From Hofstenia miamia (lineage: Eukaryota > Xenacoelomorpha > Acoela), in the NCBI GenBank assembly GCA_004352715.1, contig SCFE01000063.1, forward strand, positions 869,992 to 933,991: DNA of 64,000 nt, read 5' to 3'. The notes under the pieces are model-generated. The model was not told the origin of the DNA. It saw only the letters and a program-made list of their open reading frames with translations, and did no database searches. Position numbers and translations under genes: made by a program. Numbering within the stretch: the first letter of the stretch is position 1; each line of letters opens with the position of its first letter. Shown piece after piece: positions 42,663 through 55,751 of the stretch.

Positions 42663-45375
42663 ATGGACATTCTACTGCTTTCCATTGTTTATGTTTGTCT
42701 CAGCGTCAAGGTAGGAACATACGGAAGATTCTGGAATCGCCTCAATCATAATGACTTCCAATGTAAAAATGCCAAACTGCGTAGATTTCAATATTGTTCC
42801 CACATGCAACAGTATAACAACTTCACGTTCTTCCCCAATCAGTTTAATGAAGATAATGTTGGTTTAATAGAACAAGGACTTTTTTACTACGAACCTGCAA
42901 TACGATATTTCTACAGGCACGAAAACAAAGAGTGTTACAACGCCTTCATGAAATACGTGTGTACGTCGTATTTACCTCCTTGCGGAATGGTCGATGTACA
43001 GCCAAACGAATACGTGCACAGGTAAATCTATTAGAGATATCGCTTTCCTAGTGATATTCTTTATTATGTGTGAAGGAGAAAGTACTAAAACCGTCCATAA
43101 GTAGTAATCTAGTTTTTTCCAAGACATGCAATCTTTTTTTTATTTGAGAACCGGAAGAAATTCCAAATTTACAATAACATTCATTTGAAGTACTTTCATT
43201 TCATTATTTAAATGCCTTTTCTTATTTTCTACTAAAAATAATCAATTAATCAATAAAAAAGTTGCATAAAACTTTGAATTAAAATCAAAGGGGAACAGCT
43301 CTATTGGCAAATATCGATTGCTCATAAGATATGTTGCATAGAAGGGGGTGTGGTTTCTTCACAAAATTGAGAAACTATGGTTTTAATTTGAGTAAGGCTC
43401 TAAACATATTAGGCTATTTAATAAAAATCTATGACAGTAATCGAAAATAAACTGTATTTGATTCCTACTTGTATTTTACTGATTTAACCTCAGGGGCATA
43501 CTCTAAGCAATTTTTTAGATACATGTATTGTAAATTGTAGCTTCATTTTATCAGTATTGAAATGTGTTTTTTATAAGGGAAGTAAGGTTTAATGTCGCTA
43601 GCCATTTTTCTGGAGTACATACTTTGAGTACGTTTATATAACTATTCATTTCAAATGATGTCTTGTGAATAGAGGCCTCCACGAAAAATAATAGATGAAT
43701 TATTTGAAATGAATGTAACAAATTTGAAAGCGGGTCGACCCGACCCAAGTTGACCAATGGGCTATTTCACTTTTTTTACAAAATTTGTGGTCGGATCATA
43801 TAATCAAATTTTTAAGGGTGGGTCGAGCTGGATCAGTTCCCTGTAAACCGGTACCAACCCTTGTATATAGTACATTAATCGTGAATAATTTGTGACTAAA
43901 TTCCTGAGGTTACCATCAAGTAACCCAATCCGTATATTTTAATTAATCGTTACTAATGGAAGCAAGGATGCTAGATTACAAAAGGCTGCCCATTATAGAA
44001 TTATAATCATTAACGACATATCTGAGACGGATTCTAAAATTTGGAAGAAATATATAATCTTTGCAAAGGTCTATTTTAGAGTGAACTCTTTGTTTACTAA
44101 TAAGGTTTCACAAAACATTTATTAAAGTTGGAGTTTATTGAATATTATGAGAACTAATTCCCGGGTAAAATGTTTGTTTTCTCAAAATATAGGTAAATTT
44201 ATAACCTGATTGCATTGAAGTTGAGAAATAATCTCTCACAAATCTATGCTAAAACATGTAATTCATTTGTGTGGTATTCAGAATTCTTTATAAGCAAATT
44301 AGCGTTATCCCGATAAAAATACCGAGTCGATTTCCCGGAATGCTATTTTCATAACTTGAAATCTCGTTCAATTAAGCAATTTATAATTCAACGTCTTTGC
44401 AAAAAAATCAATGTTTATAGTCAAATTAATTTATATAAAAAACGTATATATAAGTGTATCAAATTTTGCATGCTCGATGCTTTAGGTATTGAGTTATCCT
44501 GTGAACATTGACTTAGAGATACGCATGCAATTGTATATCGGTTTTGTCCATAATTGGCTGCGGGACATAAAGACATTACCTTTTATGTTATCTTAAGGAA
44601 ATATCCAATCTGAAAATATAATGTGTAGTATATGTTGAATAGGCCATTTAATTTTTAGTAATAGCTAACAATAACAAATAGAGTTCCCTTAGTAATTTTT
44701 GAAGAGAAAATATAGATATTCAAAAAAATAAATTTTGAAGTATTAGGAAAAAATTAATTTTATTTATGGTAAGGTCATGCAATATATTTTTCATTTGTTT
44801 GTAGTAACTCTAAAGTTTTGCATAAATTATCAAAATCTATTATTTATCTTGTACTATATGACACATAATGCAAAATAAACCTTTCCACTACCACGTAAAA
44901 AAACTTTGATTCTCTCACTAAATTCCATAGTGGCTCTTTCTAAAAAGTTTTTTACGTGTTATAAATTTATGACATATATATATATATATATATATAATAG
45001 GTTTGATAAATGAGTTTTTACATAAGTATATGTATTTACCTAATTGAAATATGAATTTTATATAGAACTATAAAGTATTTTAAATTTAACTAGATTATGT
45101 TTAGTAAACTAATCAAGCCACCAGATCCACAAAACTCATTCGTTGAGAGCAGAACAATCTATTGGAGGATTTTACCTTGTAAACGTTTATGCGAATCAGT
45201 CAGAGATTTCTGCTGGATGAAGCTACCAGTTTATGAAAATAACCGTCCACTCCATGCCGCTTTTGATTGGAGCAGATTACCCATTTACAACTGCAACCTT
45301 CTTCCATCAAATCAACCATGTATTGATGACTCAGAACTGTACCAATACATTTACAACCTACGGTATCAATGGTGA
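42663..45375 (+). CDS. Secreted Frizzled-type cysteine-rich domain (CRD) protein, 2 exons
   Basis: Exon 1 42663-43021, exon 2 45105-45375; donor CACAG|gtaaat, acceptor atgtttag|T, phase 2, giving a 209-residue protein. It starts MDILLLSIVYVCLSVK, a signal peptide. The rest is one CRD with exactly ten cysteines: FQC, QYC, EC, VC, PPC, then in exon 2 PCKRLC, FC, YNC and QPC. The PCxxxCxxVxxxC and W(S)RLPIYNC patterns match the Frizzled/sFRP CRD, which binds Wnt ligands and related lipids. The stop follows soon after the last cysteine; no seven-pass membrane region or netrin-like domain is found downstream. It could act as a soluble Wnt modulator (inference). A GTG at 42654 in the same frame is not the start; ATG 42663 is. 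Confidence 0.85.
43022..45104. other. Intron of the CRD gene (2083 bp)
   Basis: No nested exon seen. 43725-43860 has GGGTCGACCCGACCC and GGGTCGAGC words, likely a MITE scrap. A short TA repeat lies at 44977-44996. Confidence 0.7.
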
Positions 45376-46840
45376 TGTTGATCTCCTTTGAATATTTATA
45401 AATATAATTGACAATTCAGTTTGTAGAGTTATAAATATTTTATTTAGTTTAAGTGAGTGTAGTTTGTTAAAAATTTTATGTTTTCTAAATTCCATATTGT
45501 ATTAAGTACATTTTTTTAAATATATGTCTTGTATCATATCATAAGCTGCAAAATTACTGGTGTAATTTTGTCAAAAGCTTCTGTGCAACATATAGTATTT
45601 TTAACTCAAAGCTTTTGTAATTAAAATCCAATTAGTAGAAATTTAACTTTAAATATGATAGTTTTTCTAAATTATTTTGTTTTATGCCACCGGTTTATTC
45701 AAGGTGGAACGGAACTTTCAAATACACCGATATTGACATTGAAACCTGACAAATGGAAGAAAATTTCTCATAGAATTGTATAACTACGCCCTTACAATAC
45801 ATTCAAGCAAAGTGCAGAAGACTTTTAATTCATGCACTTTGATAACTTCTACACAAGGTGATAAAATCTTAAACTTAAAACGTATCCTGTGATTAAGTTA
45901 TTTGCAATACAGTTAATCCCAAATGTAAAAACAAGCCTGTAGATTTATTGGGTTAACCACCTTAATGAATTCTTCCAGATTAAAACAAATTTGGAAGGCT
46001 GTATATGTACATACATTTCGCATGTTAGCAAAGCATGGGCTCATTTTCAATGATAATCTTGAAACATACATGTATATATTCACACTGCTGTGATATTTCC
46101 ATGTTCAAATTTAAGGAAAATGCATTTGCAGATATCTGATAGCGCTAATCACAATATAATACCCAAATGCGAATAAAAAGTGAAGGCAGTCCATATTTTA
46201 GTAAATTCCAGGGTCTTCCATACGTATAAATGCTTTAAATACAGAGATGTCAAGTGCCCAAAAACTAGCAAAAATGGGTATTTTTTGAACTTCTAATGTC
46301 ATTTGCTTGATGCATGGGTACACCACCCAAAATATGAGTAGATGACAAGCAATAGAGGAACATTATATCAAATTTCGGATTTATATAATTATTGCGGATT
46401 ACACAAAAAGCGCAAGGTTGAAAATGGAAAAGTTGATAAAAATGCGACTTTTTGCCTTAAGTGCTTATTGCCATAATATAATTATCATAAAATAAAACAA
46501 AATTTATCATTTTACAGATTCCCAAACACATTGGAAGTGTAAAAATTTATTTTTTAAAAAACAAAATTTTTAGGTGTTAAGTTTTCAGAATTTCGACAAA
46601 ATGTAGTGGCTTAGAATATCTTAATTTATGTTTCGTTTTTAATAACGTCTTAAACTTTTTTAAAATCTCAAAATATTATATTGAAAATATGGATTAAATT
46701 GTATTATTTTGAATAAATTTTCGAACAGTTCGTTGCATGCAGATTATACAAAAATATTTTTATTTTACTTTTTGGTTGTAATTGGATGGTATTACGTAGA
46801 TTGGGGATTAAATGTTACATGTCTTTACACATTATAACTA
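45376..46840. other. 3' flank of the CRD gene, no gene seen
   Basis: AT-rich; contains the 3' UTR of the CRD gene. I looked for Frizzled transmembrane exons here and found none. Confidence 0.4.
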
Positions 46841-48030
46841 GTAAGTAAGAAAGTAAGTTAGTAAGTAAGTAAGAAAGTAATTATATTTATAAACAGCCTT
46901 TGACCAAAAGGTCAAAATGGCTTTGCACAACAAAATTAATAATATAAAATTGAAAACCATAATTAATAATACTAACTTAGCGAAGGTAACAACTGAGGAG
47001 GTAAAAAATATTTGGCAATAAAGCATCAATGATCACTGTAGAAAATATCAAAGGATTTCATTGTTTGTACAAAACCAAGAAATTTAACTAGACGATCACT
47101 TTGTGGATATGAATCTACAAATCTTTGATGCCGAAGATTGTACGTAGTTTCTCTAATACCGGGTAATAGGTGATAGGTGATGTAAAACATGGGAAGGTGA
47201 CTGCAATGTCTTCCAAAGCTTGTCACATAACAATTGGCGACGCGTTTCAAGCTTACTAGTATTTAGATGTGAACATGCTTCTTCATAACATTGATTTGGG
47301 AGTAAAATTCTAAAGGCCCTTTTCTGTACTCTTTCAATCGTGGACCACTGTTTATCAGTCAACTAAGCGTGCCATATCGGAGCACAATACTTTACTACTG
47401 ACCTTATAGACCGATATATTGTGTAACATACAGTACGTGAGTGGAATGCCAGACTTTTTTTAATCTAACAAGAAAAATTAACCTTTTAACTGCTTTCATA
47501 ACGAGGTATCTTGTGTTACTGTCCCATTTTAAATTATTCTGAATAACACCGCCTAGAAGTTTATATGAACTTATTCGGTTGATATGATAGTAATCCAAAG
47601 AGATTTCGTCTGGTTTTTGAAATCACGTAAGTATGATATCGTTATTTCCTTAAATTTCCGTGGATGAAGTATCATACCATTATTATCACACCATTTTATT
47701 ACTTCTTTGAAAGTGTCTTCTGTACGACTGTTGACATTTCTCCCAAAAAGTTGTATCATCCACATACTTCATTCTGTTTTCAAAATTTATCAACAAGTCA
47801 TTTATGAGTAAAACAAACAACCAAGGTCCTAGTTCTATGCCTTAAAGAATGCCAGAATTAAGGATTTCACAGTCAGTTTGACTCTTTGTATTTTGTTTGA
47901 AAGAAAAAAATAAAGCAATTTAACGTGTCCCATTTCTGATGTAACATCTTCATTTAATGTACTTGAAAGTATAACATTTACATAATGTAATAGGTTTACA
48001 AATTGAATACAATAAATCATTATAATTTAA
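46840..48030 (-). mobile_element. LINE reverse transcriptase relic, minus strand
   Basis: On the minus strand: LGPWLFVLLINDLLINFENR then MKYVDDTTFWE (catalytic YVDD, about 47750-47770), IKWCDNNGMILHPRKFKE, ISSYKLLGGVIQNNLKWDSN, and QWSTIERVQKRAFRILLPNQ with CYEEACSHLNTSKLETRRQL. This is the standard order of a Jockey/CR1-type ORF2 end. Several frameshifts. The 3' end joins a TTAC/TTTC microsatellite at 46841-46880. Confidence 0.88.
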
Positions 48031-50634
48031 ATAAAATCGAATTCATGAAATTTTCATGTGTGAAGTTGTTTAGCACAGATGACAGCCTTAAACTTTATCA
48101 ACTCTATGAATGAATTTCGACATTGTTTAAGTAATTCTTCGTAATAAGGAATAAATTCTTTAATTGACTTACTCATTTGCACTTCTTTCGAAACAATAGA
48201 TCTATGCGGTACTTTAAAATGGATTTCAATTTTTTTAGTTTATTAATTAGATTCTTTGAAATTCTGATCTTGTGCAAAGAAGCACTTCTATAGTAGGTTG
48301 CTGGAATGGATGCTTACATCTATGTCCAATAGTTTAAGGACAAAATGAAAATCTTACAAAGTATCAGTTTTCAATGAAGATTTAATGCGCAAGGAAAACT
48401 AAAAGTCCTTACAAAATATAATGGGAAAGCAAGAGATTAATTACTTTAATTTTTTACTTAAGTATTTTGAAATGGTGGAAACTAAATCATATTCACGCTA
48501 AGGTGTAACATGATAACGCTTAATTTTTAAAGTAAGAAAAAAATTCGTGAATACAATAAATGATCATGAATATTTTACAGTGAAAATCGGAACTTCGGTC
48601 AAAAAATATTAATTTCAAAATCGATTTACTCCTTCAAAATTCATATTTTTATAATCAGTTCAGTTGCATAGATTTGTAGTTCACATTTATTTTAGCACAT
48701 AGAGAAAGTTTCATGTGATCAACTAGCTTGTAGTTTACATGCTTTTCATAGGAAATTTTTTTGTTATCTTATGGCCCACATTGAATCTGCTATGTTATAT
48801 CAATAAGTTTGTACAGTGGAACAACGCTTATTTTTGTTTGATGTGAATTACTGTGTACGCTCAGTGTGAGACTATCAATGCCAATATGCAATTTGTTTTA
48901 GATTTTTTTCAGGCTTTGTAATTCGGTATTTTGCATCGTGTAACTACCACATTATCTTTTACAATTGCCTACTTTTTTAGACCAATGCCCTATTTAAAAG
49001 GATTCTTTCATTTGGAACCTTTCTCAATGTTGTGAAATCATTTACAATTAAAAAGTTATCAAACATTTACCTATGATTTTACATGCTTCAATTTATTATT
49101 TTTAAGGGAATATATTAACAAGAACTGTCTAAAAATTTACCATAGCTATACTGGATAATTTTCAAAATTAAATTTTTTTGATGAAATGCATGTCAAGTGT
49201 ATTTTCCAATCTAACCATAGGGAATTTTGATGAGCTTGTAGGACTATTCATCACGATTATATCACCAATAACAAGTCTGACCGTTCTTTGCTTGAATAAC
49301 ATATCTTGTATCAGCCAGCAGGTAAAATACACACAGTAATTAAAAAAACAACGCCTTAAAAGGACAAAAATTACATTAACCAAATTTGTCAGACTACACT
49401 GAATAACGTATGATCAATGCTTGCGAATTTTCACCAACGAGATGCCCATCTGTACAATTCGACAGATATTTTCTTTAAGACATTTCTATTTGCAATATGT
49501 TTCCAGTCAACGGGTGGTGGTAACAGATTCTACTGTTAGCAGCAGATACTGTTAAACTGAACAGCATCATGCTTGCTGTTAACAGCTAATTAAATAATTT
49601 TCAACCACAAGCACTTTTATACTTTATTTTGTGTGCTATATGGCTGTTCTTATGTGTATTATAAGGGAAGGTGGACATTAGGGTTATGACTATTTCCATG
49701 ATTTGAGCTTTTACATTAAATCTCCAAAAATGACCATATTTTATATCTCCATTGCAAAAACGTCCTTTTGACACACCTACTACAAATCTCCAGTGGACCC
49801 TTTAGATGATTCAATGTTGTTGAATTTGTTATTGCCATCATATACCATAATATTGACTTCTATGCACAAATCTATATGCTTTGCCCTATTTTTATTGGTA
49901 TTTTTGAATACGTCGTTTATTGGGGGGGGGAGGGGGGAGGACAAAATTGCACCCTCACTTATTTTCCTTATAATTTGGCAAGTAGTTTGTTTTAACATCG
50001 AATGTTAATTACGCACAATGATATTGCATATTGTTTGCTGACGTCAGCTTTTTTCAGATGAGGTCAGCAAAGTATGCAATTTCATATAAGATTACACAGA
50101 TAAAATAAATCAATGCAATTTTCTCCGAGTGTTTTTACCTGTGCTTCACAATATCTTTAATCCCAACCCCCCTTCCTCCAAATTTTTACCAAAAATGCAT
50201 CATGGGGAATAAAATGAGCTAAACATGTAGTGAATTTCAGTAAAAAAACTTTTTGTGCAAAGCTATTGACACAATTTTTTCAAGAAATAGATAAAGCTAA
50301 ATTTCATGGGATGAAAGCTTACCGTGAGCCTCCAACTAGTCACAATTTTGATTTTTTTAAGATATGTGATTAGGGGTGCAACTTGGCAGCCCCCAATAAA
50401 TATAGGGTTAAGTCAAGGTTGCAAGTGGTTGCGCCAATCCATGCTTTGACTTGGGTTGAGCTAAGTTTTGGATTGGGTTGTGCCATATTTTGACGATTGG
50501 CTAAGCAATTTTTTCCAAAAAATGGTTCAGGTTCATCATGAATAAAAATGAATAACTTCATAATAACAGCCCATTGGTATTATTAAAACACATCCTGAAT
50601 TTTTCAACAAATATATTGGCTTAGTGTATGTAGT
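48031..50634. other. No gene seen
   Basis: AT-rich. 49670-50408 looks like a worn relative of the piggyBac-type MITE at 17.7 kb: a G-run with ACAAAATTGC (about 49921-49955) and a right end reading ATAGGGTTAA (about 50399-50408). Its left end is not recognisable. Confidence 0.35.
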
Positions 50635-50912
50635 CAGGGCCGTGGCTAGGGGAGGGCCAGAGGGGGCATGGCCCTCCCTGTTCGGCCCCTGTGCCCCCTT
50701 GCTTTTGGCATCCTGGATACAAAACTCCATAGTATTAATTCTAATATTCTGTAACTAAGTTAGAGTGAATATCTTTTAGTTGAAATATACAAAATACTAA
50801 TGCAATTCAATGAAAAAGTGTGCAACTATCTCATATGAGTAAAACTATGATTAATTTATTGAACTTTGCGGAGCCATGGCCCCCTAAACTTCAAATGCAA
50901 GCCACGGGCCTG
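50635..50912. mobile_element. hAT-type MITE, 278 bp, with TIRs and 8-bp target duplication
   Basis: Ends CAGGGCCGTGGCTAGGG and, inverted, CAGGCCCGTGGCTTGC. Flanks TATGTAGT (50627-50634) and CATGTAGT (50913-50920) match at 7 of 8 bases, the hAT target-duplication length. It has GC-rich ends, no coding capacity and a typical non-autonomous size. Confidence 0.85.
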
Positions 50913-51272
50913 CATGTAGTCTATTTGAAAACCTCTTATATTTCCTTTTGAATATATTAAGCAATAGAAAATATAAATTGAAACTTTAAGTATTCTAATC
51001 TCCAATTTAAGTCTACCTTCTTGAGGAAACCTTAAAATTACTATGCTTGGGCTATAGGCTAAGTTGGTGGAACAGATTCAGAAATCATCTATTTGGATTC
51101 GGTTGAGTAAATGGGATCTATTTGTGAAAATAGTTTAAATACTTTAACAAAATATGTACTTTCATCAATCAGGGTGGTTTTTAAGTTATAAATCAGGTTC
51201 GAGAGGTAAAGCATGTAGTTCTCTTAGAAAAAATTCTGAAAATGATGTAAAAAACTTATGCAATTTTGATGA

Positions 51273-51486
51273 ATGTATCAAAGGACGAGCAATGATGTAG
51301 ATTACCCATGTCTAATTGCCCGCATTGATTTCATACAACTCGACATCTTCATCCCAGGAAGCATTGATCTTGATGAAGAACATCAAGCAATGATTAAGTC
51401 AGGACTCAATGCAGCAATGCAACTGCAAACAGTTAGTTTCATAAACATAGGAAAACAGTGCTCTGATAGGATATATATATATATAT
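51273..51486 (+). other. Possible unrecognised coding exon
   Basis: The frame from about 51285 reads DYPCLIARIDFIQLDIFIPG then SIDLDEEHQAMIKSGLNAAM. Its codon and residue make-up looks protein-coding until it enters a TA repeat at about 51470. Acceptors ATCAAAG|G and GATGTAG|AT and a donor ACA|gttagt (51433) are possible. I recognise no family. The downstream stretch 51582-51655 (PFALEVFSNYLQEIDCRVAE) also looks coding but its phase does not match this donor. Confidence 0.3.
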
Positions 51487-51659
51487 AACCTAAATATATC
51501 TGAAAATCAAATTAGAGCAAGCTAAGGTCTACTTTGAATGACATTGATCAAATGAACAATCCTCATTCTTAATGTTCAAAGGTGAACCATTTGCACTGGA
51601 AGTGTTTTCCAACTATCTACAAGAAATTGATTGTCGAGTAGCTGAAAAACTCAGTATGA

Positions 51660-54154
51660 AGTTTATATATCAAATGATTTGTAAAAAACACATGATATTT
51701 TTGTTCAGGATTTTAATTAATTTTTTTTCACATTTTTAAAAAATATTCATTGTGAAGCCGTTGAATAAATTAATAATGTTTTAGAGGTAGTTTGTTTGAA
51801 CTAGAAATAAAAGGAAGTGGTTTCAACGGTTTCATACAAAAATCCAACTGACATTTACATGCCCAAAAAGAACGGCGAATAGTCTTAAACCTAGTAGACA
51901 TGGGTACATACCCAACCCAACTCTACTCGCATCCGCACATTTTTAAAAAAAATTAACCTAGCCTATATCCACACCCACAACGAACAGAAATCATAGGCGC
52001 ACCACACCAACAGATTTTCTAAAAAAATTACCGCGTTCTTATCTAGAAAAAAGTAGTTTTCCCATAGAAACTATATTATATTGGAAAATAGATCACTATG
52101 CAGCTTACTCATTACCATTGATTTCTACAATGTAGTTGTTAAGTTAATGTCTGTTTGTATTGTAGCATATACTTCTGTATAAGCTATTGACATGACCGTG
52201 AAATATCAGTCTGTCATGTTCTAAATGTAGCAGAATAAAATACTTGATATACCATCCAATTTCTCATTCTACATCTAATGCATTATGTTCTATTGTATTT
52301 ACACATATCCCAAGCAATAAGGATTCATGGGCCGTTGATGACTCATTATTGTTTCCATTATCGTACATTATCGACGTTTGGCTGCCGGGTCACTAGTGCC
52401 GACAATGTTGTTTCTCCATCAATTCCTACTCATGTATCATTTTGAATGTTATTCAATGAATGAAAGTTTCATCTCAATTATGGGACACTGCCTCATATCA
52501 AAGTGTTCATGAAAGTATATAAAGAATAAGACGTAAAATTATGCTTGCATTATTGAAATTCTTTACCCAACCCACACTCGCAAATTCCTCAAATCTGTAG
52601 CCAACCCGCACAAACATCAGGTGATCTTTTACCTGTTTGACTGATTCACTCCTCTTATGATTTTTAAAATCTCATTCATCTTATACCGAAAATTTCAAAA
52701 AATTTCAGTGTCTCCTGAAAGTGGCTGAAAATGTATCCCAATTGATTTCAGGAACATTGTAGTATTGTAAATTAAAATTGAGCATTTGAAGAACACTCTC
52801 AATACCTTGGCGATGTAAACTATTCCTTGGAGTTAAGTTAACAAAGTAGAATAATTGAAAAGTGGTCGATTCTATTATTAAGCCACAAGCAAAATCAATC
52901 TCAGATAAAGAAAAGAATTTTTGTGATAAATATATTTATAGATTAACCAAAATTAAACAGCTTCCATGCTTTACAACAGATTTTCTCATGCAGCTTGATG
53001 CAACTACGTATGACGAAGAGGGAAATTGAGCCTGAAAAACTAGTGTCAAGCTATGTTTCTGCTAAGCAAATTATATTACAATGGAAAGCTTATACAGAAG
53101 ATAACACTTTCATTCTAAATTGATTGTCTATAACATCCTGACATTTTGTATAAAAGATATGAATTTTGTGCATTAATTGAAATACAATTTAGAAAAAACA
53201 TTAGATTTGTCATCAATAGTCTTACCAATGCCATTTTGAATAATACTTTTTCTGTAATGCGATCATTTCGTGATAATTCTGAATAATTTTATTTCACTAT
53301 AATCTTTTAGCTTAAGGGAATTACTAAGAATAAGTCTTTTATTCCAGACAGTACCAACATCGATTATAAATTTCCTAGTGATATTAAGTTTGAATTTCCA
53401 ATCCTGAAAACATTGAAATCAAACCCTAGATGATTAAGTATTTTCGTCACATGATTAGTATCATGATATAGAGTATTATATAGAGATGCATTTTCAGGAA
53501 CACCTCCAATAACAGTCAGTGCTAATTGTAAGTTATCATTCACTTCATTTTTACTTCTTTTTGAAAAATTGTTCATGTAGATTGCTTTTCATCTCTAAGT
53601 TTAGCTAGTTTAGAAGTTTCACTACAGAAAATTTCTAATTTTAAGAACTCTTATATAGTCTCGGATTATTGATCATTGCAAAAATTTTCTAACTTATCGA
53701 TTTTTTAAACTTCATTCATTGAAGAAATTTCTATATGTCCGTTTATATTGTCATCAAAACATTGAGAGCAAATGGATAGCTAGAAAGGGATTTGTTTGTT
53801 TTTTCATTGCCTTAATAAATTAAATTGAATCCCATGCATGCTGCAGTTAAGTGTAAATGCATATAATTCTCGTTCTTGCTCATCTGACTCTCATTCATAA
53901 AGCAACTTGTTTTCATAATTATGTCTATCTTGCTAACTTCATTTTTTTTATTTCAAATCTATAAATCGCTCTTTAGTCTCTAACCCTCCAATTTCAAAAC
54001 TCAGCTCCTCACATTTCTTCTTTCTTCCTTATCTCAATTTTGATTTCAAAATCAATTCGATTTCTTCCCTTTCTTTTCTTGCTCCTCCTGTAACATATTT
54101 CTCTAATTTTGCTCATATTTTTCTCTGTGTAAGTTACTCTTAAATGTATTTATA
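51660..54154. other. Otherwise no gene seen
   Basis: Apart from the minus-strand stretch near 53.3-53.6 kb, no supported exon. 51900-52010 and 52560-52620 contain ACCCAACCC...ACCCGCACA-like words, perhaps one decayed MITE. 53940-54110 is CT-rich on the plus strand. Confidence 0.35.
53280..53640 (-). pseudogene. Unrecognised degenerate coding stretch
   Basis: The minus strand reads KLEIFCSETSKLAKLRDEK upstream, then 53576-53364 gives NNFSKRSKNEVND, LALTVIGGVPENASLYNTLY, KILNHLGFDFNVFRIGNSNL and, after a stop, SMLVLSGIKD. It looks like real protein sequence with lesions. I cannot name the family; it may be part of a transposable element or a decayed exon. Confidence 0.3.
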
Positions 54155-55649
54155 CAGGCTATTTATTAAGTAATTAGACGAGTTTTTGTGAATCTAATTC
54201 TTAAAAGTTTGAACATAACGTCATTCATACATAACTTTTTAGATACTTTACATGTAGAATGTGAGATTTTATATTTATGTAATTAAAATGGTTGTTTATC
54301 GTATAAACATTATTTCTTGCAGATAAGTATTTTCATGCAAGAACGTTAGTCACGAAATTTTCAACAGGAAAATCAAATTTAAGCCATATAATTTCCATTT
54401 TACGAAAAAGAAGATTACAGAGAATGATATAATGCAAACACTTTTTTCCGAGAGCATGGGAAAAGTGTGCACCATTCATTGCTAAGCAAGCGCCCACGCG
54501 TTCATTGAAATTCACGATCACTCTTTCCAAGACATCAGGAGTTATGCTGTTGATCACGACGTCAATTCTTGATTTCAGCTCATTCAGTGAAGCGGGCACG
54601 CCTTTGCGATAGATCACATCCTTGAGATAGTCGAACAACTAAAAATCGTTGATCTGGAGATCTTGCGGCCAGCGTGGATCTTTGCTGATTACTCGTGATC
54701 TGAAGATGGAATGGAGAAGCTCAATGGTGGCATTCGCTGTGTGTTGAGTCGCGTTGTTTTGTTGAAAACAGGCTGATGATAAGTCTACATTGGCTGCTTG
54801 CAAATCCGCAAGAAATTCGTCACGGATAATGCTTCAATAGACGACTTGATCAATGTTCTGTGTGTGGTTGAATGTCCCGATGATTCGTCTCTCTAAAACA
54901 GCCACCCAAATTGTGAGTCACTCTAAATGCAAGGATGTGGGCACATACTTATGAGGATTTTCCTGTGCCTCAAATGCGATAGTTTTGGCTATTGACATAG
55001 CTATTCAACCAAAAATGTGATTCGTCACTGAAAAACACTTTTAAAAGAAAGTTATCGTCATCCGATACTTTCTAGCGAACCCATTCGCAGAATGAGATTC
55101 GTTGAGTGTGGTCGTTGGGCTGAAGCACGATAGGGAAACAATTTCAGCATTCAGCGACAGATATTCTGCACTAAAGACTTTGAGTGACCAACTTGCTTGG
55201 AGATTTGACGCAGAGACAATGACGGATTTTCTTGGATAATTTCTACAACTGTTTCCACGGCCTTGTCATCCAATGGCCTCCAGATCGTGATCGGTCACTG
55301 ACACATGGCTGTTCCATGAAAAAGACGGATAATTTTGTTAGTTGTTTCTGGACATGGTATCCGGCTATGGCGACCGTACTTTATTGACCACTTTCTTTGC
55401 ACCTCAGTTGAAGATCGTACATATTCAAAATAGAGTTCCACAATTTCTACTTTCTCCGAAATGCTTAACCCGCTCATAATTGAATGTTGTTGGAAGTGAA
55501 AATGCCCACTTCACAGAAAATCCTACTTTGCAATTAAAAACTAAATCGCAGATTCTGAAGTACATGCAAAAGTAAATTTGCACGTTTTATATAAAAATTA
55601 CAATGAGTAAGACGTTTTGAAATCGTCCGGTAACTTAATGCACAACCTG
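54155..55649 (-). mobile_element. Tc1/mariner-type DNA transposon with degenerate transposase
   Basis: Terminal inverted repeats begin CAGGCTATTTATTAAGT on the left and, inverted, CAGGTTGTGCATTAAGT on the right, each next to a TA (54153-54154, 55650-55651), the target of this superfamily. The minus strand encodes a start MSGLSISEKVEIVELYFEYV with RSSTEVQRKWSIKYG (a DUF4817-like helix-turn-helix), then DNPSLSLRQISKQVGHS-type text. Near the 3' end it reads RWPQDLQINDF, stop, LFDYLKDVIYRKGVP, the WPxxSPDLxPxDFFLWGYLKDxVY region. Many stops and frameshifts; about 1.5 kb, full length but inactive. Confidence 0.82.
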
Positions 55650-55751
55650 TATGTATACTCCACTTTGCAGGTACAATACATTTATATCATTACTATTATT
55701 ATTGTTATTATAGTAATTATAATAATAATTATTATTATTATTATGAAATGA

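Noticed and set aside
45376-50000. Search for Frizzled transmembrane exons downstream of the CRD
   Set aside because: No frame shows the seven hydrophobic segments or the KTxxxW motif; the region is LINE and AT-rich filler.
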